From: Oceanobacillus_B kapialis
Lineage (GTDB): Bacteria; Bacillota; Bacilli; Bacillales; Amphibacillaceae
NCBI RefSeq assembly: GCF_042685265.1
Contig: NZ_JBHUMX010000035.1
Direction: 5' to 3' (one strand)
Length of the DNA stretch: 64,000 nt
Every line of letters begins with the position of its first letter. Positions within the stretch are counted from its first letter, which is position 1. The notes beneath the pieces were generated by a model. That model was not told the origin of the DNA. It searched no databases and was given only the letters and a program-made list of their open reading frames with translations. Shown here piece by piece: positions 18,782-26,792 of the stretch. Both the position numbers and the translations under genes were made by a program.

Positions 18782-18810
18782 AACCCTTTGCTTCATAGGA
18801 GCAAAGGGTT
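18782..18810 (-). terminator. Hairpin terminator-like element between menB and menE
   Basis: Minus strand AACCCTTTGCT (18800-18810) / AGCAAAGGGTT (18782-18792), followed by TTCTTC. The 11-bp stem and short T-tract suggest partial termination that would lower menE relative to menB. Confidence 0.65.
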
Positions 18811-18821
18811 GAAAATGCTTT

Positions 18822-19640
18822 TTAAGGAAAGCGTGGGAATTGCTTGAAATTCGGCTTTCTTTTTTCTTTGAAGGCGTCTCTACCTTCTTTTGCTTCATCT
18901 GTTGTGTAGTACAACAATGTCGCGTCTCCGCCCATTTGCTGCAACCCTGCTAAACCATCGGTATCAGCATTGAAAGATGCTTTTAAGAATCTTAGAGCTG
19001 TTGGTGATTTTTCCAGGATTTCTTCACACCATTGTATGGTTTCTTCTTCTAGCTTGTCTAGTGGAACGACTGTGTTCACAAGTCCCATTTCATAAGCTTC
19101 CTCTGCATTGTACTGGCGACATAAGTACCAGATTTCTCTTGCACGTTTATGCCCAACCATTCTTGCCAATAAACCTGCACCATAACCAGCATCAAAGCTA
19201 CCCACTTTTGGACCAGTTTGGCCGAAAATAGCATTGTCTGCAGCAATCGTAAGGTCACATACGACATGTAAAACATGTCCCCCACCGATAGCATAGCCAG
19301 ATACCATAGCAATGACTGGCTTCGGAATGGTTCTAATTAATCGTTGTAGATCAAGAACATTTAAGCGTGGCACCTGGTCATCACCTACGTAACCGCCATG
19401 TCCCCGGACAGATTGGTCTCCACCTGAGCAGAATGCTTTGTCTCCTTCTCCTGCTAGAAGAATAACGCCAATCGTTGAATCATCACGTGCATCTGCAAAG
19501 GCATTAATCATTTCATTTACCGTTAAAGGGGTAAATGCGTTACGTTTTTCTGGACGGTTGATTGTAACTTTTGCTATTCCGTTATATTTTTCATATACAA
19601 TTTCTTGGTATTCTCTTACTTTTTCCCATTGTACTGTCAT
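18822..19640 (-). CDS. menB: 1,4-Dihydroxy-2-naphthoyl-CoA synthase
   Basis: Ring-closing (Dieckmann-type) step of menaquinone synthesis on o-succinylbenzoyl-CoA. 272 residues, crotonase fold. Oxyanion-hole segments FCSGGDQ near residue 70 and GYAIGGGH near 115, and the conserved [12 protein letters not shown] near 142 are present. AAGGAGG precedes the ATG. It is separated from menH by a 203-bp gap that carries a family A repeat, so its transcription may not simply continue from menF. Confidence 0.97.
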   Translation of the reverse strand: MTVQWEKVREYQEIVYEKYNGIAKVTINRPEKRNAFTPLTVNEMINAFADARDDSTIGVILLAGEGDKAFCSGGDQSVRGHGGYVGDDQVPRLNVLDLQRLIRTIPKPVIAMVSGYAIGGGHVLHVVCDLTIAADNAIFGQTGPKVGSFDAGYGAGLLARMVGHKRAREIWYLCRQYNAEEAYEMGLVNTVVPLDKLEEETIQWCEEILEKSPTALRFLKASFNADTDGLAGLQQMGGDATLLYYTTDEAKEGRDAFKEKRKPNFKQFPRFP

Positions 19641-19790
19641 CTTTTTTCCTCCTTATTATGTAAGTAATATAATGGTTTTTTTCTTTACCATTTCTTAAAT
19701 GGCAGCCTTCCAAACCTTTTATTTCAAAAAACTTGAGAAGTGCTCTGATAGTTGAACAGAAGATCTCACCACCCAAGAGGGTGATCACAT

Positions 19791-19843
19791 AAAGTGAACC
19801 TTCATTTGGCGAGGGTCTTACTGCCAGTTAAGGTGGGATAAAA
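19791..19843 (+). repeat. Family A repeat, copy 3 (internal deletion) inside the men operon
   Basis: AAAGTGAACCTTCATTTGG (left end) is joined directly to GGGTCTTACTGCCAGTTAAG and GTGGGATAAAA (right end), lacking the ~65-bp middle found in full copies. It lies between menH and menB, antisense to them. Confidence 0.75.
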
Positions 19844-20656
19844 TTATCTTCCATCCTCCTGTGAAATGATAAACTCATATACTATATTACCAAAAATCGC
19901 TGATTCTTCCACGTGAAGTGCATGACCAGCATATTCGACAACTTGAAAATCGCTCTGTGGCAAGCGTTCATGCATACTTTTGTTTAATGCTTTAAACTTT
20001 GCATCTTCGCCTCCAACTAGCAATAGTGTAGGAATTGAAAGCTGTGTTAAATGCTCCCACCAGGAAGGCTGACTACCTGTCCCCATAAAGCGCAATGACA
20101 TAGCAAGACCCTCAGCAGAATGTAATAATCTTTCTTGTCGAATAGCTCCTCTTTTATCAGGAGGTAATTGTTCCTGTGTAGAGAAAAGGGGAATTTTCTC
20201 CCAAAAATCTACAAATGCTTTAACACCTTCACGTTCAAGTTTTCTCGCCAATTGTTCATCTTTGTTTCTACGCTCTAGTCTTTCTTTTTCGCTTGGTAAA
20301 CCTGGTGAAGCACTCTCTAATATAAGCTTATCTACTAGATGGGGATAGAGACAGGCAAAGGATAGTGCTGTCCTCCCTCCCATTGAATATCCTAATAGAT
20401 TGACTTTTTCAATGCCTAATCTCTGAACGAGAGCTGCAAGATCTCTGCAGCACATTTCCATGGTAATAGGTACCTGGGTAGTAGTCTTTCCATGTCCTGG
20501 AAGGTCAAGTGTGACGACAGTAAAATTATCCTTCCACTTTTTCACCAAAGCATCCCATGTTTTTGTTGACCCAGTAAAACCATGTAGAAGCAACAGAACG
20601 GGGCCGGAGCCAGTTTTTTCTACCCAATACATAGTGTCATGAATGTTGTAATACAT
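19844..20656 (-). CDS. menH: SHCHC synthase (2-succinyl-6-hydroxy-2,4-cyclohexadiene-1-carboxylate synthase), alpha/beta hydrolase
   Basis: 270 residues. Nucleophile elbow GYSMGG with Ser91, oxyanion HGFTGS near 25 and the catalytic His in GHALHVEE near 247 form the expected triad with an Asp near 220. Eliminates pyruvate from SEPHCHC in menaquinone synthesis. Only 2 bp separate it from menD, so they are translationally linked. Confidence 0.94.
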   Translation of the reverse strand: MYYNIHDTMYWVEKTGSGPVLLLLHGFTGSTKTWDALVKKWKDNFTVVTLDLPGHGKTTTQVPITMEMCCRDLAALVQRLGIEKVNLLGYSMGGRTALSFACLYPHLVDKLILESASPGLPSEKERLERRNKDEQLARKLEREGVKAFVDFWEKIPLFSTQEQLPPDKRGAIRQERLLHSAEGLAMSLRFMGTGSQPSWWEHLTQLSIPTLLLVGGEDAKFKALNKSMHERLPQSDFQVVEYAGHALHVEESAIFGNIVYEFIISQEDGR

Positions 20657-20658
20657 TG

Positions 20659-22398
20659 CTATGCCTCGTCCTTTAACTCTTCAGCAATCGCCTTCCATAT
20701 GTTACGGTGCCAGCTTGTATTTGCTTCTCGGTCTGTCTTAACTTCCACCACTGAAAGCCCTTTGGATTGATAACTCTCATATAAAACTTTTTTCAAAACT
20801 TCCTCTGACTCTGCGCTAGTATAGATGCCCCCATACATGTTCACAGCTTGCTTAAATTCAATATCCACCGGCGTTCCAAATAACACTTCAAAATGCTTTT
20901 CTTCTTGAGATTGAGGAAGGAAAGAAAAAATGCCTCCACCATTATTATTGATTAACAATATGGTAATATTCAGCCCATATTGTCTCGCAATCAACAATGC
21001 ATTTAAATCATGGTAAAAGGATAAATCCCCAAGCACAAGGGTGACAGGATTGCCATAAACAGCAGCTCCTAATGCACTTGACACCATACCATCGATCCCG
21101 TTTGCCCCGCGGTTAGCCAAGATAGACAACTGTTTTGGCGTAGTCAAAAAGAAAGTGTCTAAATCACGTACGGCCATGCTGTTCCCAATATAAATACTAC
21201 TTTCTTCTGGTATAACATCTATTAATGCTCTTACTGCTTCTCCTTCGGTAATCGCTCCAGTCGCCTCCGTAAGAAGATGTTTTTTTGCTACCTGGTTCAT
21301 TTCCTGCCAGCTAGCTAACCACTCCTTGTTATGTAGTGGCTTATGTTCCCTTTGCAAAAGTGCTTCACAAAACAGCACAGGGTCAGCAAAAATGAAACCT
21401 GTATTATTACCTGTTGGCTCGCGAAACCCTGCATGATTTTCTACAACAAATTGTAGGGTATGGGCATTCTCGTTTACATAAAATAGATAAGGTTTCGACA
21501 CGGGCATTGCACCGAAACGAATTATATAGTCTGGACTTAACTTCTTTCGTAATGCCTCGTCGCGAAAGAAAGCATCATAGGTTTCGATAATTAAATCTTT
21601 AGCATGCTCCCCTGCACGCATTTGTGATAAAGGATCTGCTAAAATAGGTACCCCCCACGCTTCTGCCAGGCTAGTAACAGCCAGAGTTAATTCTTGCTCC
21701 ATTTGCGGCCCACAAACAATAATACCTTTATCTTTACCTTCTAACTCTTGCAAAAAGGAGGTAAGTTGTTGGGCCGAAAGCTGCCTTTTGCCATCATAAG
21801 CAGGGTTGCGAGGTTCTATTGCTCGGTGATCGCCCCATAAATTTTCTAGTGTAAAGTCAGGTACTAAAGGCTCCCTGAATGGAAAGTTTAGATGGACTGG
21901 TCCCGGATTGCCTTCTTGTGCCATAAAAACAGCTCTTGCAGCTTTATTCCTCACATAGTCAAGCATTTTCTCGGAAGCCTCGGGTATTGCCATTTCTTGA
22001 AACCATTTTACATAATCCCCATAAAGTTTCATTTGCTCGATCGCTTGTGGTGCGCCAACATCCCGTAATTCGTGAGGACGGTCAGCTGTTAGGACAACAA
22101 GCGGTATTCTGCTGTAATGGGCCTCAACGATTGCTGGAAAATAATTAGCTGCAGCGGTACCTGATGTACAGACGAGCGCCACTGCACGTGAAGTCTTCTT
22201 AGCAATTCCCATTGCAAAAAAAGCAGCAGAACGCTCGTCAATCACCACCCATTCTTTCATAACAGGGTGTTCAGCTATCGTCATGGCAAGTGGTGTGGAA
22301 CGTGAACCCGGGGAAATCACTACGTCGGTGACACCACTTTTGGACAATTCATCGACAAAATTAGCTGTATACCTGGTTAATGCTACGGTAGAACTCAT
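20659..22398 (-). CDS. menD: SEPHCHC synthase (2-oxoglutarate decarboxylase-type, ThDP-dependent)
   Basis: Joins isochorismate with the succinic semialdehyde unit from 2-oxoglutarate. 579 residues, usual length. The N-terminal Glu-containing VISPGSRSTPLA, the ThDP pyrophosphate-binding GDLSFYHDLNAL motif near 448 and the LLINNNGGGIFSFLP segment are diagnostic. Overlaps menF by 4 bp (ATGA type), indicating coupling. Confidence 0.97.
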   Translation of the reverse strand: MSSTVALTRYTANFVDELSKSGVTDVVISPGSRSTPLAMTIAEHPVMKEWVVIDERSAAFFAMGIAKKTSRAVALVCTSGTAAANYFPAIVEAHYSRIPLVVLTADRPHELRDVGAPQAIEQMKLYGDYVKWFQEMAIPEASEKMLDYVRNKAARAVFMAQEGNPGPVHLNFPFREPLVPDFTLENLWGDHRAIEPRNPAYDGKRQLSAQQLTSFLQELEGKDKGIIVCGPQMEQELTLAVTSLAEAWGVPILADPLSQMRAGEHAKDLIIETYDAFFRDEALRKKLSPDYIIRFGAMPVSKPYLFYVNENAHTLQFVVENHAGFREPTGNNTGFIFADPVLFCEALLQREHKPLHNKEWLASWQEMNQVAKKHLLTEATGAITEGEAVRALIDVIPEESSIYIGNSMAVRDLDTFFLTTPKQLSILANRGANGIDGMVSSALGAAVYGNPVTLVLGDLSFYHDLNALLIARQYGLNITILLINNNGGGIFSFLPQSQEEKHFEVLFGTPVDIEFKQAVNMYGGIYTSAESEEVLKKVLYESYQSKGLSVVEVKTDREANTSWHRNIWKAIAEELKDEA

Positions 22399-23783
22399 TT
22401 TTCCCCCTCCAGTACTGAAAGCATCGGTGTTAGTTTAATATTTGTTTCTTCAAATTCTTCTTCTGGATCAGAATCCTTTACAACGCCACAACCCGCAAAT
22501 AGGGATGCCTCATTTCCCTGGATCAAGCCTGAGCGAATGGCTACCGCAAATTCTCCGTTATCACGATTATCCAGCCATCCTACAGGTGCTCCATACCAGC
22601 CACGATCCAAAAGCTCATGCTCACGTATAAAGGCAACAGACTCTTCACGTGGTGTCCCGCCTAAAGCAGGAGTAGGATGTAAGTTTTTTATAATATCCAA
22701 AATACTGTTGCCTTCATTTAGACGAGCAGTGACTGGCGTATATAAATGTTGTAAATTTTTTAATGGATAAACAACTGGTTCATCTGGAATTTCAATGTCT
22801 GTACAATATGATTCAATCGCCTTTTTCATCATTTGTACTACAAAGTCATGCTCACCGCGGTTTTTTTGGTCATGAAACAAATGATAGCTAATCCGTGCAT
22901 CATCTTCCTCTGTTTCCCCTCTAGGAGCTGTACCTGCCAGACAAGTTGAGAAAAGGCTACTCTCTCTTATTTTCACTAAACGTTCCGGAGTCGCGCCAAT
23001 AAAGCAATCTCTTCCTTGTTCAAAAGAAAAAATAAAGCTATTCGGCTGTGTATTTAATAGCTTACGTATAACATTTCCGCTGTCTGCCTCTTTATCTAGT
23101 TTTAAACGTACTTCCCTAGCTAACACAATTTTATCGACATGACTTTGTTGTATTTCGTTTGTAGCTAATTTGACAGTTTGCTTCCATTTATTCGGTGAGA
23201 TATCATGTCTGCCAACAATGTGTGTATCTTCTCCATATTTCGGGAGACTTTCCAAAAGCTTACGTTCCTCACGCCTTAATTGATTCGCAAGCTGGCGTGG
23301 GTGATCATCTTCTCTTACGACAATATTCATTGTGAAATAATAGTCTTTTTCATGTTCGGTCAATAAATATTCGGGCACCGTAAACCGAATTGGTTCAAAG
23401 TTTGCCCAGAGTGCTGTTTTCTCCTTCTCCGGATCAAAAGCTGCCCCGCCAATAGCAACAATACCTGTTCCCGGGACATCGTATGGATTGTTTGAGACAG
23501 CGTCTTCTAGAAGATTATTCCATATCTGTTCTGCTGTTTCAAAACGATTATGCCTTGCGATAATTTCAATAGCACTTCCAGCACCTACAAGTGTGTATGC
23601 TTCTGCCGTACTTGTCCAAAACAATCGCTCATTCCTTATTTGTTTTGCTACATCATAAAAAGCAAGGGTGTCCACTTTCTCTACCCTTTTTGTAATACTC
23701 ACAAGTCTGCTACTCTGAGGCCGAATCGTATCAATTGCCTCCTGTAATACAGCTTCTATATTTTCTTCCTTCAGTTCAATCAT
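22395..23783 (-). CDS. menF: Isochorismate synthase, menaquinone-specific
   Basis: Converts chorismate to isochorismate, the first committed step. 462 residues. The chorismate-binding domain spans the C-terminal two thirds, with FIGATPERL near 255, LAGTAPRG near 280, HLYTPVTARL near 345, HPTPALGGTP near 369 and the final GCGVVKDSDPEEEF. First gene of the minus-strand men operon. Its promoter is back-to-back with that of menA. Confidence 0.96.
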   Translation of the reverse strand: MIELKEENIEAVLQEAIDTIRPQSSRLVSITKRVEKVDTLAFYDVAKQIRNERLFWTSTAEAYTLVGAGSAIEIIARHNRFETAEQIWNNLLEDAVSNNPYDVPGTGIVAIGGAAFDPEKEKTALWANFEPIRFTVPEYLLTEHEKDYYFTMNIVVREDDHPRQLANQLRREERKLLESLPKYGEDTHIVGRHDISPNKWKQTVKLATNEIQQSHVDKIVLAREVRLKLDKEADSGNVIRKLLNTQPNSFIFSFEQGRDCFIGATPERLVKIRESSLFSTCLAGTAPRGETEEDDARISYHLFHDQKNRGEHDFVVQMMKKAIESYCTDIEIPDEPVVYPLKNLQHLYTPVTARLNEGNSILDIIKNLHPTPALGGTPREESVAFIREHELLDRGWYGAPVGWLDNRDNGEFAVAIRSGLIQGNEASLFAGCGVVKDSDPEEEFEETNIKLTPMLSVLEGEK

Positions 23784-23833
23784 CTATATAAACCTCCGTA
23801 ACCAAACAATGCGCCATTCTGTCATCTTCTCCT

Positions 23834-23862
23834 ATTTTATTCTCTTTTCTCTGGTTTCTCAA
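23834..23862 (-). promoter_or_regulatory. menF operon promoter
   Basis: Minus strand TTGAGA (23857-23862), 17-nt spacer, TAAAAT (23834-23839), about 50 nt upstream of menF. Confidence 0.75.
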
Positions 23863-23880
23863 GGAAATCCTCCCCGTTAA

Positions 23881-23909
23881 TTGACACCCCCTTATAATTT
23901 CCCTAAAAT
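23881..23909 (+). promoter_or_regulatory. menA promoter
   Basis: TTGACA (23881-23886), 17-nt spacer, TAAAAT (23904-23909). It lies 19 bp from the divergent menF promoter, so the two may be jointly controlled. Confidence 0.8.
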
Positions 23910-23945
23910 TGATACGATAGGCGTGTAAATCAGGAGGAAAATAGA

Positions 23946-24884
23946 ATGAACTCATCCAATAATCATACGATAAAACAAGCTTTAAACGAAAAGGAAGGAT
24001 TTCAGGTATGGTGGCGTTTATTACGACCACATACGTTAACAGCTTCCTTTGTACCTGTTTTTGTAGGATCCATGTTTGCTTTAAATGAAGCGACATCTTT
24101 CCATCTTCTTTTATTTTTTGCAATGTTACTTGCATCCATGCTGATTCAATCAGCAACAAATATGTTTAACGAATATTATGATTTCGTAAGAGGACTAGAC
24201 ACCGAGGAATCTGTAGGGATCGGTGGCACGATCGTAAGAGATGGTATTAAGCCTAAAACCGTGCTAAACCTCGCTTTAACCTTTTTTGGAATTGCCATTC
24301 TTCTTGGAGTATATATTTGCATGGAATCAAGTTGGTGGATTGCACTTATCGGTTTAGTATGTATGCTTTTCGGTTATTTATATACAGGTGGACCGTTGCC
24401 AATTGCTTATACTCCATTAGGGGAATTATTTTCTGGTTTTTTAATGGGGACTGTTATTATAGGGATCAGCTTTTTCATACAAACTGGCACCATCACAGCA
24501 GAGTCAATCTGGGTATCCATCCCTGTCGCACTCTTTATCGGAGCTATTATGTTATCCAATAATATCCGAGACCTTGATGGAGATAAAGAAAATGGGCGTA
24601 AAACGATTGCTATTTTAGTTGGTAGGAAGAATGCAATAAAAGTGCTTGCAGGCTTTTTCATTCTTTCCTTCATCCATACAGCAGCTTATATCATTGTCGG
24701 TATTCTTCCATTATGGTCGCTTATCTCATTTGTTGCTATGATTAAAGCATATGACGTGGTTAAAAAGTTTCAAGGTAAATCAATGCCGATTGAAATGATG
24801 CCTGCAATGGCTGCAACTGGTAAAACCAATAGCATCTATGGAATTCTACTAGGAATATCACTACTCATTAACGCCTTATTTTAA
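23946..24884 (+). CDS. menA: 1,4-Dihydroxy-2-naphthoate polyprenyltransferase
   Basis: Membrane enzyme attaching the polyprenyl chain to DHNA to give demethylmenaquinone. 312 residues, about eight or nine hydrophobic helices. The two Asp-rich UbiA motifs are present: NEYYDFVRGLD near 77-87 and NNIRDLDGDKENGRKT near 204-219. CAGGAGG precedes the ATG. Divergent from menF and followed after 17 bp by menI. Confidence 0.96.
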   Translation: MNSSNNHTIKQALNEKEGFQVWWRLLRPHTLTASFVPVFVGSMFALNEATSFHLLLFFAMLLASMLIQSATNMFNEYYDFVRGLDTEESVGIGGTIVRDGIKPKTVLNLALTFFGIAILLGVYICMESSWWIALIGLVCMLFGYLYTGGPLPIAYTPLGELFSGFLMGTVIIGISFFIQTGTITAESIWVSIPVALFIGAIMLSNNIRDLDGDKENGRKTIAILVGRKNAIKVLAGFFILSFIHTAAYIIVGILPLWSLISFVAMIKAYDVVKKFQGKSMPIEMMPAMAATGKTNSIYGILLGISLLINALF

Positions 24885-24901
24885 GAAGGGATGTCCTATA
24901 T

Positions 24902-25291
24902 ATGGAATTTAATCAGACTCTAATGGAAGCACTTGGTATCGAAATAAAATCGTTGGACAAAAACCTTGTCGTCCTAACCATGCCAGTTGATGAAAGAACA
25001 CGGCAGCCTGCGGGATATTTGCACGGCGGGGCAAGTGTTGCGCTTGCCGAAACTGCTGCCAGTATCGGCGCAATGACCAATATCGACACAACAACTTTTA
25101 ATGTTTTTGGCATGGAAATAAATGCGAATCATATTAGGAGCAAACGAGAAGGAACGGTCACTGCACTAGCAAAGCCTCTTCACATTGGAAAGAACTCCAT
25201 GGTGTGGGAAATTCAAATAGTAGATGAGGGAGAAAAACTTGTATGTATTTCAAGGTGCACAATAGGAATTGTCCCTAAGAAGCAGTCATAA
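24902..25291 (+). CDS. menI: Hotdog-fold acyl-CoA thioesterase, probable DHNA-CoA hydrolase MenI
   Basis: 129 residues, PaaI/YdiI-like hotdog domain. HGGASVALAE at residues 41-50 holds the conserved His and catalytic Glu50; GMEINANH and KPLHIGKNSMVWEI align closely with E. coli YdiI (MenI), which hydrolyses DHNA-CoA. The position 17 bp after menA supports the same job, supplying free DHNA to MenA. Assignment by homology and context; other acyl-CoA substrates remain possible. Its 3' end overlaps nothing once the next gene's true start is used. Confidence 0.85.
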   Translation: MEFNQTLMEALGIEIKSLDKNLVVLTMPVDERTRQPAGYLHGGASVALAETAASIGAMTNIDTTTFNVFGMEINANHIRSKREGTVTALAKPLHIGKNSMVWEIQIVDEGEKLVCISRCTIGIVPKKQS

Positions 25292-25310
25292 CGAAAGGAG
25301 ATCCGATAAC

Positions 25311-25664
25311 ATGAAAACATATCTGAGCAAAGATAAATTAGATAAATTCAAAGAACAACTCCTACAAATGAAAAAAGAAAATGAAGACAAAATTGCAGAA
25401 AACCAAGAGCAAAGCCCAAATGATTCGGTAAATGAACTAGCAGACTATGACAATCATCCAGGAGATATGGGGACAGAGCAATTCGAACAAGAACGTGACG
25501 CTGGTTTAAACCTTGTACGTGAGGAGAGGCTTCGTGAAATCGATGATGCATTAGAGCGGATCGAAAATGGCACCTACGGATTAAGCGAAAAGTCAGGGAA
25601 GCCAATTCCAGAGGAACGTTTAGAAGTACAACCTACAGCAAGATACCTTGTCGACGAACAATAA
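25311..25664 (+). CDS. DksA/TraR-like (YteA-type) protein lacking the zinc finger
   Basis: 117 residues. The N-terminal coiled-coil helices and the YDNHPGDMGTEQFEQERD motif of the YteA/yocK family are clear, followed by IENGTYGLSEKSGKPIPEERL, where family members have GTYGxCxxCG. All four zinc-ligand cysteines are absent, and the protein stops shortly after PTARYLVDEQ. The YteA family often shows such degeneration. Start is the ATG after GAAAGGAGATCC, not the in-frame extension overlapping menI. Possibly sporulation-linked; function unproven. Ends in a terminator. Confidence 0.85.
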   Translation: MKTYLSKDKLDKFKEQLLQMKKENEDKIAENQEQSPNDSVNELADYDNHPGDMGTEQFEQERDAGLNLVREERLREIDDALERIENGTYGLSEKSGKPIPEERLEVQPTARYLVDEQ

Positions 25665-25704
25665 AGTTTTTTTATGAGCCGTAGATATTAAATAGAAGAT
25701 AATG

Positions 25705-25745
25705 TAAAAACACCGCTACATGATGATCATGCGAGCGGTGTTTTT
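25705..25745 (+). terminator. Terminator after the YteA-like gene
   Basis: AAAACACCGCT / AGCGGTGTTTTT with an inner ATGATGATCAT; T-run follows on the plus strand, A-run precedes it. Confidence 0.9.
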
Positions 25746-25788
25746 AGTAGTTTGCATCTATTGTTTTTTGATTAAAGTCTTCTTCAGC

Positions 25789-26373
25789 TTACGCAAGGCC
25801 TGCTTGTTTTTCTTCAATCCACTGCCTCATTTTTAGGAATAATGGTACAAACAACAGTCCGACAACTATTCCTTTTATTAGATTAAACGGTAGAATTCCC
25901 GCATAAACGGAAAACCATTTTAACTGCTCGGTCATTTCCCATCCCATAAACCAACCATATGCTGGCAGGATTAAGAAGTAGTTTAGAACACTCATCCCAA
26001 GGGCCATCACGATCGTACCAGTAACAAGTCCAGAAATAACACTTTTAACACCTTTATATTTGTGATACATAAGGGCCACAGGCACGATAAATAATACACC
26101 TGTAATAAAATTAGCTAGTACGCCAATTAATTCTCCCCCGCCAATTGCAAGATATAAGATATTTTTGATAGCGACAACGATTACCCCTGCTAATGGCGAA
26201 AAAATAAATGCAGCCATTAAGGCAGGTACCTCACTGAAATCAATTTTCAGATAAGGGGTTGGCAGAAATGGTAGGGGAAAGTTAATAAAGAATAACACCA
26301 ATGAAATGGTCCCCAATAAAGCTAGAATAATAAGTTTTAACAAGCTGAATGATTGCGTTTTTGAATGCATCAT
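25789..26373 (-). CDS. ribU: Riboflavin ECF transporter S component RibU
   Basis: 194 residues, about six transmembrane helices, ECF S-component fold. The N-terminal FPLPFLPTPYLKIDFSEVPALMAAF segment is characteristic of RibU/YpaA. It binds riboflavin and pairs with the shared EcfA/EcfA'/EcfT energising module encoded elsewhere. The FMN riboswitch upstream independently supports the flavin substrate. AAGGAGG precedes the start. Confidence 0.95.
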   Translation of the reverse strand: MMHSKTQSFSLLKLIILALLGTISLVLFFINFPLPFLPTPYLKIDFSEVPALMAAFIFSPLAGVIVVAIKNILYLAIGGGELIGVLANFITGVLFIVPVALMYHKYKGVKSVISGLVTGTIVMALGMSVLNYFLILPAYGWFMGWEMTEQLKWFSVYAGILPFNLIKGIVVGLLFVPLFLKMRQWIEEKQAGLA

Positions 26374-26443
26374 TCTTCTCCTCCTTCATCTTAAATCGAT
26401 TCCTATCTCGTGATGAAGGATCCGCCGTCTTCCATTTAAACAC

Positions 26444-26670
26444 AAAAAACCCTAAAGCCTAATCGGGGCTTTAGGGTATGTTTAAAAAATCATAGGAAAA
26501 ATAAGCGCAACATTGCACTACATTCCGGCTCGACATCTTCTCCCATCCAGACTGTAACTGTCGGTTCTGGACTTGCACCAGATCAGCCGCAATGAACATT
26601 GCGGGTCACGGACTTAAAGCGCTTAAATGCTTCTTACCGTCGGTCGGGAATTTCACCCTGCCCCGAAGAT
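26444..26670 (-). promoter_or_regulatory. FMN riboswitch (RFN element) of ribU
   Basis: The aptamer on the minus strand (26535-26670) has the conserved GGGGCAGGGTGAAATTCCC, AGTCCGTGACCC, CTGATCTGGTGCAAGTCCAG and TGGATGGGAGAAGAT blocks. The terminator ACCCTAAAGCC/GGCTTTAGGGT with T-run (26444-26477) ends the leader. FMN should switch ribU off. A -10 like TATACT/TATAAT lies upstream near 26690-26705; the -35 is unclear. Confidence 0.96.
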
Positions 26671-26742
26671 GGAATCGATTATTAAATTATAAGGATAGTA
26701 TACTTCAGATAAAGAGATTTGAAAAGTCTTTTGCTTCAAAAC

Positions 26743-26778
26743 AAAAACAAGGTGCGTAGATTTCCTCTACACACCTTG
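26743..26778 (-). terminator. bpr terminator
   Basis: Minus strand CAAGGTGTGTAGA / TCTACGCACCTTG stem followed by TTTTTG, directly after the protease stop codon. Confidence 0.9.
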
Positions 26779-26792
26779 CTTACTCAGCGAGA

